A stretch of 64,000 nucleotides of DNA, taken from Paenibacillus albus (GTDB taxonomy: Bacteria > Bacillota > Bacilli > Paenibacillales > Paenibacillaceae). The notes below the pieces were generated by a model. That model saw only the letters and a list, made by a program, of their open reading frames with translations, searched no databases and was not told where the DNA came from. The first letter of the stretch is position 1. Every line of letters starts with the position of its first letter. The stretch spans positions 1,655,501-1,719,500 of the forward strand of contig NZ_CP034437.1 of assembly GCF_003952225.1 (NCBI RefSeq). The letters are read 5' to 3'. Of this stretch, positions 49,800 to 57,869 are shown piece after piece. A program made the position numbers and the translations under genes.

Positions 49800-50956
49800 T
49801 GCCGGCAGTTGAAACTACTGATGATATTTATAACATTGCAAGAAATTATTTCAAAGACATTTTATATATAGATGATGCTCTAAAACGACCTGATGATATA
49901 AAAAAACTTTTTGAACAGTCTCATAGCGAAGTATCTGTATCCGTTGAAAAAGAATTAGAACAGCAAAAAGAGCAAGCTTCATCATCTGTATCCGTTGAAA
50001 AAGAAATAGAACAGCAAGAAGAGCAAGCTTCATCATCTGTATCCGTTGAAAAAGAAATAGAACAGCAAAAAGAGCAAGATACGAGACCAGTTACATTTAA
50101 AAGAAAAAACGAGCGAACCCAAGCTGATGAAAAGCAGAATGCAGCTATTCCCGTGACAGATAAAAAGGCAGAACAATTAAATGAATACTTTGAAGCATTT
50201 AATCTGGTTTATAATCTTAATAAGCTGGGATATAAGGTCAGTCCCTTTTATTATGAAAATAGAACGAATCTGGAAGAATTAAGTTTAATGATCGAAAGAT
50301 CTCATCTTACAATTATGGATTGGGAACTGGACGAATCGAAAGGTGATACTACGCTCCAGTTATTGGATCTACTATTTAAAAATTCAAATAAAATGAAGTT
50401 GCTCATAATTTATACTAAAGAACCGGTAGCTGCTAGAAACAGTATAAATGCTAAGTTTAATAGCGATGCACGAGAGATGTATCTTGACATTAAGGGTAAG
50501 GAGGTTTATGGGTTTCAGACCACAAGTTCATTAATTATAATTTGTAAAAAAAGAGAATTAGAGGCTGATCAAATTTTAAATTTATTTATTGATAAGCTGA
50601 TAAGTTTATTTGGGTATTTTCCTTTTGTGTTTTTTGACACAATTAACAAGATTACAGAGAAATCAGCACAAATATTAAAAAAGTTTTCTTTTCCTTTTGA
50701 CAACGCTTTGATGCTTCAATTATATTCTTCCGGCCTTGATATGGAAGATTATTCAGAAGTCGTTTCCCGAATGGTGAACAATCATATAACTCAAACTATT
50801 GAAGTGAATAATAAAATATTTATTAAGATTTCTGATTCTTGGAAAACAAATGCAAAAAAGTTAGCTGATGGAAAAGATGAATTAATTATTAAGAAAGTGT
50901 CTGAAGCGATTAATGAGTTGAGCCGAATCCAAGACACTAAAAAGCAGGAAAAATAA
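49799..50956 (+). CDS. Divergent receiver-domain protein with an inserted repeat linker
   Basis: 385 residues; the start overlaps the kinase stop by one base (TAATG). DILYIDDALKRP gives the acidic pair of a receiver, and about 120 residues later LTIMDWELDES gives the phospho-acceptor Asp, then KLLIIYTKEP the conserved Thr. The two halves are separated by three 17-residue repeats (SVSVEKEIEQQKEQASS type). The C-terminal half (about 240-385) is unassigned, with FFDTINKITEKSAQILKKF. No DNA-binding domain is seen. It resembles the response-receiver proteins found beside GHKL ATPases in conflict loci. Confidence 0.6.
   Translation: MPAVETTDDIYNIARNYFKDILYIDDALKRPDDIKKLFEQSHSEVSVSVEKELEQQKEQASSSVSVEKEIEQQEEQASSSVSVEKEIEQQKEQDTRPVTFKRKNERTQADEKQNAAIPVTDKKAEQLNEYFEAFNLVYNLNKLGYKVSPFYYENRTNLEELSLMIERSHLTIMDWELDESKGDTTLQLLDLLFKNSNKMKLLIIYTKEPVAARNSINAKFNSDAREMYLDIKGKEVYGFQTTSSLIIICKKRELEADQILNLFIDKLISLFGYFPFVFFDTINKITEKSAQILKKFSFPFDNALMLQLYSSGLDMEDYSEVVSRMVNNHITQTIEVNNKIFIKISDSWKTNAKKLADGKDELIIKKVSEAINELSRIQDTKKQEK
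49934..50086 (+). repeat. Three 51-bp in-frame tandem repeats
   Basis: Units 49934-49984, 49985-50035 and 50036-50086, nearly identical for the first two and most of the third. They encode Glu/Gln/Lys-rich helical 17-mers inside the receiver-like protein. A minisatellite of this kind can expand or contract without shifting the frame. Confidence 0.9.
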
Positions 50957-51051
50957 ACAAAAGCTATATTGAACTGGTTCTACAAGTTAGTCCAAGCAAG
51001 TGGAGGGAGTATTTTGAAGTTCTGTTCCAAACGGATCTAACTAAACAAAAT

Positions 51052-51813
51052 GTGTTAGCAGATGTTTGTGAAATCATTTATACAGACATACTTTCTATAC
51101 TGGCTGAATTGCATTACAAGCAATTGGGCATTAATGGATTACCTGAAGCTGCAGGTTTGCAAGTTAAAGATGCTATGCTAAGTCTTCTAAGGGAGAACTT
51201 ACATACAGAAGCGAATAAGTGGTTTAAACCGATTATTCCTAGCTTAATCTTGTTCATTATAGGTGATGGTACGGACGCTAAAAAGGTTAATGACAGTGTA
51301 AATGAACTTGTTCATCTTATGAAGATAACTAGTTATGATAACACTTCGATTAAAGAGATAGAGCATTTTTCAACTGATGAAACAAAAATAAATAATTATT
51401 TTAATACTGGAGACATTCTTTTTAAAGAAGATGGTGAATTATTACTTTGTATTTCGCCTCAATGTGATGTATTCAGACCTAGTAAAGTTGGTTTCCAATT
51501 AAAATTTGTTAAAGGTAAGATAGAGAGGTATGATTCCGCAAGAACATTAGGAGGTAGTGAGCATCTATCGATAATTCCGGATCCTACAGATAGAACAAAG
51601 CTTATATGTGTAATATGGAAATTAAGTGATTCAACTACCGTAAAGATTAAGAATTTAAAGGATTATACACGGCCATATAGATTGATGAATAGCTACATCC
51701 AACAGATAGTAAATTCATATATAGCCTATCATTCAAGAGCAGGAGTTGATGAATTGTTTATAAAAGGTTCCACAAGTCTAAGAGGTCTATATATATTTAA
51801 TAAAATTGAATGA
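51052..51813 (+). CDS. Unknown third component of the kinase-receiver module
   Basis: 253 residues from GTG 51052, but the frame is open back to 50941 and the translation there (SYIELVLQVSPSKWREYFEVLF) looks genuinely coding. No ATG, GTG or TTG exists upstream in frame. Possible starts are ATA 50953, overlapping the receiver stop, or CTG 51022 behind GGAGGGAG. The C-terminal half has LLLCISPQCDVFR and LSIIPDPTDRTKLICVIW, a beta-rich pattern I do not recognise. It probably forms one operon with the two genes before it. Confidence 0.55.
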   Translation: MLADVCEIIYTDILSILAELHYKQLGINGLPEAAGLQVKDAMLSLLRENLHTEANKWFKPIIPSLILFIIGDGTDAKKVNDSVNELVHLMKITSYDNTSIKEIEHFSTDETKINNYFNTGDILFKEDGELLLCISPQCDVFRPSKVGFQLKFVKGKIERYDSARTLGGSEHLSIIPDPTDRTKLICVIWKLSDSTTVKIKNLKDYTRPYRLMNSYIQQIVNSYIAYHSRAGVDELFIKGSTSLRGLYIFNKIE

Positions 51814-51866
51814 TTCTGGATACTTGTAAAAATAGCTTCTATAAAAAGTAATATTAGATCTGTAGT

Positions 51867-51900
51867 AATACGCCGGAATCTATTGTCCGGCGTATTTTGT
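51867..51900 (+). terminator. Terminator after the kinase-receiver module
   Basis: Perfect 11-base arms AATACGCCGGA (51867-51877) and TCCGGCGTATT (51886-51896), then TTGT. No gene is seen between here and 52,120. Confidence 0.85.
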
Positions 51901-52119
51901 ATGGAACTGATTACAGATGTTGCAAGAAAATGATTTTTCCGAAAGGCCTGACAAAGTTTTCTTCTTAGGAGAGCATTTAGTAATACTGTCCTAATAATAA
52001 CTAATGAGGGATCAATTATGGTGGACTCAACTAAGCAGTTTTTCAATTCAGTAAAATAGTTAATTAACCTCATTTAATATTGATTGGACAGCTGATTTTG
52101 AGTAACAGGAGAAAAACAA

Positions 52120-52896
52120 ATGTCACAAGTAGAGTTGTTTCGTGTATGGCTAGAATGTTATACATCTCTTTCTGCAAGTACTGTCGATAAATATACACGG
52201 GCTATTCATGTCAATTCACAAGAGCTAAAGAAATATAATATACTTGAGGGAAGCCTGTATGATATTACCGATTCTCAAATTATTGAAGAAATGAAGGAGA
52301 AATACCGATCAATTCCCGAATTAAGAGATAAAGATGAACGTGGGAATAGGATGTACAGCAGTGCATTTAATTATTTTAAGTTGTTTTTAGATCAGTATAA
52401 TGAACAATTAATTAGTAAAGAAATAGCACGCCAAGATTTTGAGTATGACCAATCGTTGTTACAATTATCGCAAAAAGGGCAGACAGTATCACCTGATATT
52501 GTTGATATAGTACAAGAGAGAATGAGTCTCAAACTCAATGACTTTAAATTATGGCCCAGAAATTCTAGATTGGCTAAAGAAACTATAGCCGCGGCGAATT
52601 ATTTATGTGAAATAAATAATAACCATAAACACTTTATTTCAAAGTTTAATAAACAAAATTATGTTGAAGCACATCACATTATCCCGATGGAGTATCAAGA
52701 GAAATTCGAATTTAGTTTAGATGTTTACGCTAACATCGTATCTCTATGTTTAGTTTGTCATAAAATACTGCACTATGGTTCTTTTGAAGATAAAAAAATA
52801 GTATTGGAAAAATTGTACGAGTTGAGACAAAGGCGACTTGAAAATAGCGGAATTTGCATAACATTAGTTGAACTTTATGACTATTACCAGGATTAA
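52120..52896 (+). CDS. HNH endonuclease
   Basis: 258 residues; ATG 52120 with AACAGGAG upstream. The C-terminal HNH fold has EAHHIIPM, CLVCHKILHYG and the helix KIVLEKLYELRQRR typical of McrA-like HNH restriction nucleases. Only one CxxC pair half is present. The N-terminal 100 residues (LFRVWLECYTSLSASTVDKYTRAI) resemble the N-terminal module found in several HNH proteins and in some recombinase SAM-like domains. It stands alone at the right end of the island, between a terminator and the attachment site. Confidence 0.8.
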   Translation: MSQVELFRVWLECYTSLSASTVDKYTRAIHVNSQELKKYNILEGSLYDITDSQIIEEMKEKYRSIPELRDKDERGNRMYSSAFNYFKLFLDQYNEQLISKEIARQDFEYDQSLLQLSQKGQTVSPDIVDIVQERMSLKLNDFKLWPRNSRLAKETIAAANYLCEINNNHKHFISKFNKQNYVEAHHIIPMEYQEKFEFSLDVYANIVSLCLVCHKILHYGSFEDKKIVLEKLYELRQRRLENSGICITLVELYDYYQD

Positions 52897-52969
52897 ATCA
52901 ATATTAGCTAAATGAAGATATTGAGATGCTCCCATCCGTTCGAGTAAGCACCATTAGTTGTGTTGACGG

Positions 52970-53061
52970 CTTGTTGACGAACGTCGTCAACAAGCAATCA
53001 AAAGCAAACAAAACGAACACTACGCTATGGATAAAACCCTTATATATCAAGGGTTTTATCC
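52970..53061. repeat. Two perfect inverted repeats just left of the central att site
   Basis: CTTGTTGACGA/TCGTCAACAAG (52970-52980 and 52984-52994) and GGATAAAACCCTT/AAGGGTTTTATCC (53029-53041 and 53049-53061). No poly-T follows either one. Their position 30-120 bp from the att core suits recombinase accessory sites or element-end hairpins. Confidence 0.65.
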
Positions 53062-53090
53062 ATCTAACACAGAATCCAACCAACCCCCAC

Positions 53091-53151
53091 ATGTTCCCGC
53101 ATACAGTACATGTGGAATCGGTCGCGTTGCTTGTACGTAGTGGAACAGGCT
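53091..53151 (+). other. Central attachment site with copied rlmD tail
   Basis: ATGTTCCCGCATAC at 53091-53104 is identical to 13015-13028, and the frame reads [16 protein letters not shown], the last residues of RlmD. The following GTAGTGGAACAGGCT (53137-53151) matches 13088-13102 with one change. It is the right end of the main island or the junction between two tandem elements. Confidence 0.75.
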
Positions 53152-53298
53152 CTGAAAAGGCTTATTAATACTGCATTTTAGCGGATGTAACAGTATTTGA
53201 AAAATGTTAATACAGATGCGGTTTTTGGTACTTGGTGCAAAATTGATGTAAAAAATCATCATAAATCAACCTAAATTAGCGGTAAGTATCAGAAAAGA

Positions 53299-53489
53299 GC
53301 AATAAACAAGACGCAGATTCAATGAACTGTTATAGTCATTCAAGAAAAGAACCCGAACGATTGGTCTAATCGTTCGGGTTCTTACGATTCTTGCCGTTTT
53401 TTTAATGGAATGATTTGATCGAACTTATTTGCAGCTTCCTTATCTGCCTTTGGTAAACCATGACCATGAATGATCATGGTTGTTGTGAT
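53299..53489. repeat. 190-bp direct repeat, copy 1 (integrase 3' end and terminator)
   Basis: About 90 percent identical by eye to 56117-56306. It holds a perfect 16-base inverted repeat (53347-53362 with 53368-53383) that would terminate the minus-strand integrase, and the last codons of that integrase. Confidence 0.8.
53382..53489 (-). pseudogene. Integrase 3'-end remnant
   Basis: On the minus strand the end of a tyrosine integrase can be read (KADKEAANKFDQII then a basic tail RQES). It stops matching after about 108 bases and runs into unrelated sequence. It is the twin of the longer fragment at 56,199. Confidence 0.65.
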
Positions 53490-53736
53490 TTAGACCAAAA
53501 AAAACAATAAGTCCAATTGCAGAAAAATTGCTGGCCACATGAGAATTCCTCAACTGGTTCATTTCATTCAAAAACCGCAGTGCACTTGATCGTATGCTGC
53601 CATGGTCAAAGACGCGCCGCTGACTTGCCGTGTATTTACTAAATAGATTATCCGAGTCCTCATCTGATTGCCAGGTGGGGACTATTTTACTCTCACCCAG
53701 ATGCTGCATTGCATGCAATTCGACACATAGTGCCAT

Positions 53737-54075
53737 TCACCCTCTTTTCACCATTTTCACATGGGAAAAAGTATCTATATTTCGCTCGTGGCTTAGTCTG
53801 AAAGGCGGTAAGTAACAACCTAATAATGAAGGACCTAATCCCCTGATCCGTTGCATGATTCTGAGGATGGCAAACTCGTCGCCTGCCACATGTTCGAAAT
53901 TGTCGTTGATCGACTTGAACCGGTCAATGTTCTTCAGCAGCATTAGCGCGAGTGTATCGCCGGTTTCATCGTGTTCCTGCATAAAGTCATGCAACTGACG
54001 CACAAACCGGCGTCGGTTCGGCAGAGCGGTCAATTCATCGTAATCGGTTAAATAAGGAGTACGAATCTGAGACAT
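53737..54075 (-). pseudogene. Truncated GGDEF-domain remnant
   Basis: 112 codons on the minus strand. DYDELTALPNRRRFVRQL and LALMLLKNIDRFKSINDNF are the start of a diguanylate cyclase. After that HVAGDEFAIL appears where GHxxGD and GGDEFAIL should be about 40 residues apart, so the core of the domain is deleted. The rest is unrelated. Not functional as a cyclase. Confidence 0.7.
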
Positions 54076-54612
54076 TCCAATATTTTCATCTGTCTGGCTG
54101 TCTGATGATTGTCTTCAAGCAGGCGTAGCAACTTCTCTATATAGAAAAGAGAGCCGATTGGCTCCCCATGTAATACTATGCTTTGTATTAAGCTTGTTTA
54201 ATCCCTAAAAGAACTACGCCAATTCGGACTCCTTACTTTGCAACGCATCTCGTTTCGACATCATAACATGGAGGAAAACAAAGCTTCGTGTCGAATATTC
54301 CAGACTATGCCAACTATGCATTGTCTTCATTATTGATTGAATACGGCATCCCATTCGAGGGGGGCAATGCGTGACAAATATATTTGCGGAAATAGAAATG
54401 TAGCTATCACAACGTCCACAATGGTTGCTACATGCAGCCCATCAACAACAATAAACTAACAGAGAGCGACCTCGAAGAATTAGTTTTGCTATGTAAGGCA
54501 GAAGCGCAACCTACTAATTCTGAAATCAAACCTCAGAGCCCCTTTTCATATTTTTCAAAGAGCAGCACTTTCGAAATTCAGGTTAAATTAAAAACATAAG
54601 GGGATATGTAAC
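54076..54612. other. Gene-free stretch
   Basis: Mixed GC content and several short stop-interrupted pieces. I see no gene or RNA that I can support, apart from the ribosome site AAGGGGATATG for the lipoprotein gene at its right end. Confidence 0.4.
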
Positions 54613-56076
54613 ATGATGAAGAAAACTTTATTATTAATTTCTCTACTAACACTTTTTATAATTGCTGGTTGTGGTGGTAATCAAAACGAAGCAAAGAAAA
54701 CTGATTCTGATACTGCAAATAATGAAGCAACTACAGAAAATACAAAAGAGAAAGAAGAAGTAGCAACAAATAAAAAAGATGTTTACTTTAAAGACAATGA
54801 AGCAAAATTAAATGATATAAAAATTAAAATTACAGAAACTAAAATTATTAAAACGGGAGAAACTGGAAATAAATACGGTGAAAAACCAGTATTTTCAATT
54901 TGGTATGAAACAACTAATTTAAGTGATAAAGATATTGACCCTACAACTGCATGGATGGCAGTATTTGAAGCGGTACAAGATAATAACCCTAATGCAGTTA
55001 ATACACTTGAAGTGGGTGGACTCCCAGATATCCAATTTCTTGATAGCCAGTTAGAAACAATTAAAAAAGATGGTACTGTTCCAAATGCGGTAGCTTATGA
55101 ATTAGATGATTTAGAAACACCAGTAACATTAATTGCTACACAAGGTATAGGTGGAGATAAATTAGGTGAACAAAATTTTGATATAGCCACGGAAGCAAGT
55201 GGAGCCTCTGGCGATAGAACTGTTAGCGGATTCAACAAGAAAACCAACAATAAAATTACTTGGGGTGGAGTTGATTTTTCCTATCCTTCTTATTTTGATA
55301 CTTTAGACCAAGGTTCTACGGAAACTATGAAGTCCTATTATCCTGAAGAAAAAGATTATTATGCGTCTATATTATTTCAGAGTGTAGATTTTTCTGGGAC
55401 ACAAGAAGATTTTAATAGTAGTATACCTTCTATTGTTAAGAGTACCTTAAAAGTGGGGAAAATTGCCAACTCAGATATACAAAAATCAGAGAAAACAACA
55501 ATTGCGGGGTTACCTGGTTGGACAATCACTTATACCAGGCCTGACACAGAAGGTGATGGGGTGACTTCTACTACGAGTTATTCATTTGCCTATAACATAA
55601 ATACTGGGAAAATAGTCATGATTTCCTGCACTTACGACAGCAATGACAAGTCGAAATATGATTATTTAGGTGATTACAAGAAGGTTTTGGAAACGTCAAG
55701 GTTGTTAGCCGAACCTCTCGATTTGAATACAATTAACAGTACAAATTCAGCTGAATCAGATGCACAGTTTGTTGGAAAACATTATAGGGTAACCGGCATA
55801 ATTGACCAAGCAATGGGACCATCAGACGCAGACGGATTTAATGCAATGGTCATAATACAGCCTGATGTTATGGCGAAAGGGATGGGATCAACTATACCGT
55901 TGGAAATCAATATTTGGTTGACTTCGGATGAATTTGAGAAAATTGGCGGAATTTCTTCTGCTGGAAAAAAGATTGATCTATCCGTAAAATTAATAAGTAT
56001 AAGCAGGAATGCTAACTCAAAAGACCCTGCCGTAAAAGGATATCCGATACAATTAGAATTTGGCGACTCTGATTGA
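54613..56076 (+). CDS. Lipoprotein with DUF5067-like domain
   Basis: 487 residues. A lipoprotein signal (MMKKTLLLISLLTLFIIAGC) with Cys20 is followed by an E/T/K-rich spacer. Residues about 55-160 match the immunoglobulin-like DUF5067 pattern (FSIWYETTNLSDKDIDPTTAW). The middle (about 205-355) resembles a PsbP-like fold by its strand pattern, with FSYPSYFDTL. A C-terminal OB-like region (FVGKHYRVTGIID) follows. The function is unknown. It is the only intact gene between the two integrase 3' copies, so it is the cargo of the second element. Confidence 0.75.
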   Translation: MMKKTLLLISLLTLFIIAGCGGNQNEAKKTDSDTANNEATTENTKEKEEVATNKKDVYFKDNEAKLNDIKIKITETKIIKTGETGNKYGEKPVFSIWYETTNLSDKDIDPTTAWMAVFEAVQDNNPNAVNTLEVGGLPDIQFLDSQLETIKKDGTVPNAVAYELDDLETPVTLIATQGIGGDKLGEQNFDIATEASGASGDRTVSGFNKKTNNKITWGGVDFSYPSYFDTLDQGSTETMKSYYPEEKDYYASILFQSVDFSGTQEDFNSSIPSIVKSTLKVGKIANSDIQKSEKTTIAGLPGWTITYTRPDTEGDGVTSTTSYSFAYNINTGKIVMISCTYDSNDKSKYDYLGDYKKVLETSRLLAEPLDLNTINSTNSAESDAQFVGKHYRVTGIIDQAMGPSDADGFNAMVIIQPDVMAKGMGSTIPLEINIWLTSDEFEKIGGISSAGKKIDLSVKLISISRNANSKDPAVKGYPIQLEFGDSD

Positions 56077-56116
56077 AATTTGATTACTAATGATGCAAAA
56101 AGAAAAATCAGGCGGA

Positions 56117-56306
56117 GCAATAAACAAGACGTAGATTCAATGAACTGTTATAGTCCTTAAGAAAAGAACCCGAACGATTGGTTTAATCGCTCGGGCTCTT
56201 ACGCTTCTTGCCGTTTTTTAAATGGAATGATCTGATCGAACTTATTTGCAGCTTCCTTATCTGCCTTTGATAAAACATGACCATAAATGTTCATGGTTGT
56301 TGTGAT
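56117..56306. repeat. 190-bp direct repeat, copy 2 (integrase 3' end and terminator)
   Basis: Pairs with 53299-53489 in the same orientation. It has the same terminator hairpin with two base changes in one arm. Confidence 0.8.
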
Positions 56307-56518
56307 GTTGGCATGACCAAGGCGCTCGGATATTATTTTAGCGTGGACACCTTGGTTGATGAGTAATGTAGCTGAGGTATGCCTTAAATCATGGAATTTG
56401 ATGTATTTTAAATTGTGCTTCTTTAAAAAGCCACGGAACCATAAATAGGGGCTCTCCGGGTAGAACGCTCTGCCGTAATGATTAAAGAATACAAAGAAAT
56501 GATCGTTATCTCTTGTTG
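56199..56518 (-). pseudogene. Tyrosine integrase C-terminal fragment
   Basis: About 106 codons on the minus strand read HFFVFFNHYGRAFYP, FHDLRHTSATLLINQG, LGHANITTTMNIYGH and end in a basic tail. This is the catalytic C-terminus with HxxR, GH and Tyr, closely related to the integrase at 27,796. The N-terminal 270 residues are absent; sequence beyond 56,518 is unrelated. It is an inactive relic of a second rlmD-specific element. Confidence 0.8.
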
Positions 56519-56544
56519 TCTTTAACTACATGCGGAAATTTTAG

Positions 56545-56590
56545 ATGTCCGAAAACCTGCATCACAGCAGGCTTTCGGACATTTCAATTT
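56545..56590. terminator. Hairpin beside the integrase fragment
   Basis: ATGTCCGAAA..CTGC pairs with GCAG..TTTCGGACAT (56545-56560 with 56567-56582), loop ATCACA, then TTTCAATTT. Confidence 0.65.
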
Positions 56591-57227
56591 GCAACAGGAT
56601 AATCGCATACTCCCCTAGTAGTGATGAGGTCATTTAAGTCGTCCTGTGGTAGCGGGTGCTAGCAGAATCCGGAATACCAGCTGAAAACATCGGGGTATAG
56701 AACGAATGGCCAGAAGCTTTACAACACTAGGCTTCCGAGCATAGAGTAGTTTTACTATTACAACTTCTTGTCTTTTCTAAAAGACAAAAGATGTATATTT
56801 TTCCAATAGTGATCACTAATATGGTATCTTCTCTGTACTTGCAGGTAACTAAAACGTATAGACTAAATATGAAGTAATTTTTATGATATTCTTGGTCATC
56901 TAGTGTAACGCAAAAAGATAAAACTGTAACGTCTCAATAAGGTAATTGTCACCAGCTGTTATCTTATTATGCTATTATAAATAATTAAATGGTCAACATG
57001 TTGTTACATCTTCAATTTTCTAATAAAGAAGACAATTGTGCCTCCTCCAAATGCGAGAGTTTACTTTTCTAAAGCAAGTGCTGACTGAACCAACTATCTC
57101 AAACTGAATCGAATTGAATGGTCTTATCTGCTTGAGATGTATCATTGGCGATGACAACAAATGTTCTTTCTCTGAGTGCATGTATTCAAACACCATGTAC
57201 CCACCAAAAATTAACTGAGTACATGTA
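56591..57227. other. Gene-free stretch of the second element
   Basis: No gene supported. A small AT-rich hairpin (CTTGTCTTTT/AAAAGACAAG-like) lies near 56,767-56,787. The rest is AT-rich with many stops in all frames. Confidence 0.4.
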
Positions 57228-57260
57228 CATGCACCCAATAATTTTTCAATTGGGTGCATG
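57228..57260. repeat. Perfect 12-base inverted repeat
   Basis: CATGCACCCAAT (57228-57239) and ATTGGGTGCATG (57249-57260), loop of nine A/T-rich bases, then TATTTTC. It may be a terminator or a recombinase accessory site, 20 bp before the TGGTG repeats. Confidence 0.6.
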
Positions 57261-57278
57261 TATTTTCTTCTGAGAAAT

Positions 57279-57334
57279 TGGTGAAAAACTGGTGTAACTA
57301 TTGGTGTAAACCTGGTGAAAAATTGGTGATAAAA
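57279..57334 (+). repeat. Five phased TGGTG(A/T) repeats, likely arm-type integrase sites
   Basis: TGGTG occurs at 57279, 57290, 57302, 57313 and 57324, that is with 11-12 bp spacing, about one helical turn, each followed by an A-rich tail. Direct repeats of this kind beside an att core are bound by the N-terminal domain of AP2-type integrases. Confidence 0.6.
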
Positions 57335-57446
57335 CCTTCTCTAAACTAACAAAACGAGCCTAAACAATCAAAATGGGTACACCAAAAATCCACTAAAAAC
57401 AAGGTTTTAGCCGAATGTAACAGTCTCTATAATACTCAATTTGTGA

Positions 57447-57469
57447 CCCGCATACGGTGCATGTGGAAT
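57447..57469 (+). other. Third attachment-site copy
   Basis: CCCGCATACGGTGCATGTGG and the next three bases again encode PHTVHVE, with Cys next, the residue usual at this place in RlmD proteins. Similarity ends there. This is probably the right edge of the stacked elements, where chromosome resumes. Confidence 0.65.
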
Positions 57470-57606
57470 GTACAGTGTCGCTAAATGGAGGGAGTCGTAA
57501 GCTATGCTTACGCTCTCTGTTTTGTTTCTGGATTGCGGAAATGGTAGTGATTTTGATATTTCCGCCATCATAAACGGATTCTTGCAAATGACTGTCTAAC
57601 CTCTCG

Positions 57607-57637
57607 TCCGGCTGCCATAATGGAAGCCGGATTTTTT
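57607..57637 (+). terminator. Rho-independent terminator right of the island
   Basis: TCCGGCT (57607-57613) pairs with AGCCGGA (57625-57631), followed by six T. A further hairpin (GGGAG.CGTAAGC/GCTTACG.CTCTC) lies at 57,492-57,515. One of these may be the original rlmD terminator. Confidence 0.75.
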
Positions 57638-57869
57638 ATTGGTCATCATTTAAAGTAGTTTTTCGAGCTAAGTAAACAACCTTGTGAAGGGGGCAAACCC
57701 CTTTTTCGCTTTGATTGTACAGTGCATTCGTCAATCATAGTGGGATTACAAAAATCTCTACATTTCGATACGATTAGTATCGTTAGTGCGATACAAAGCG
57801 TTTTATTATTTTCAAACTTGCATCCCCATTCTACTTCAATTAATTCAATAATTGGATATCCTTAGACTA

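Noticed and set aside
49934..50086. Tandem repeats considered as a CRISPR array
   Set aside because: The 51-bp units are contiguous, in frame and without spacers, so they are a coding minisatellite.
53440..53736. 98-codon minus-strand frame between the integrase remnant and the GGDEF remnant
   Set aside because: It runs through part of the repeated integrase end in a different frame, has no clear ribosome site and no recognised family. It is more likely scar sequence.
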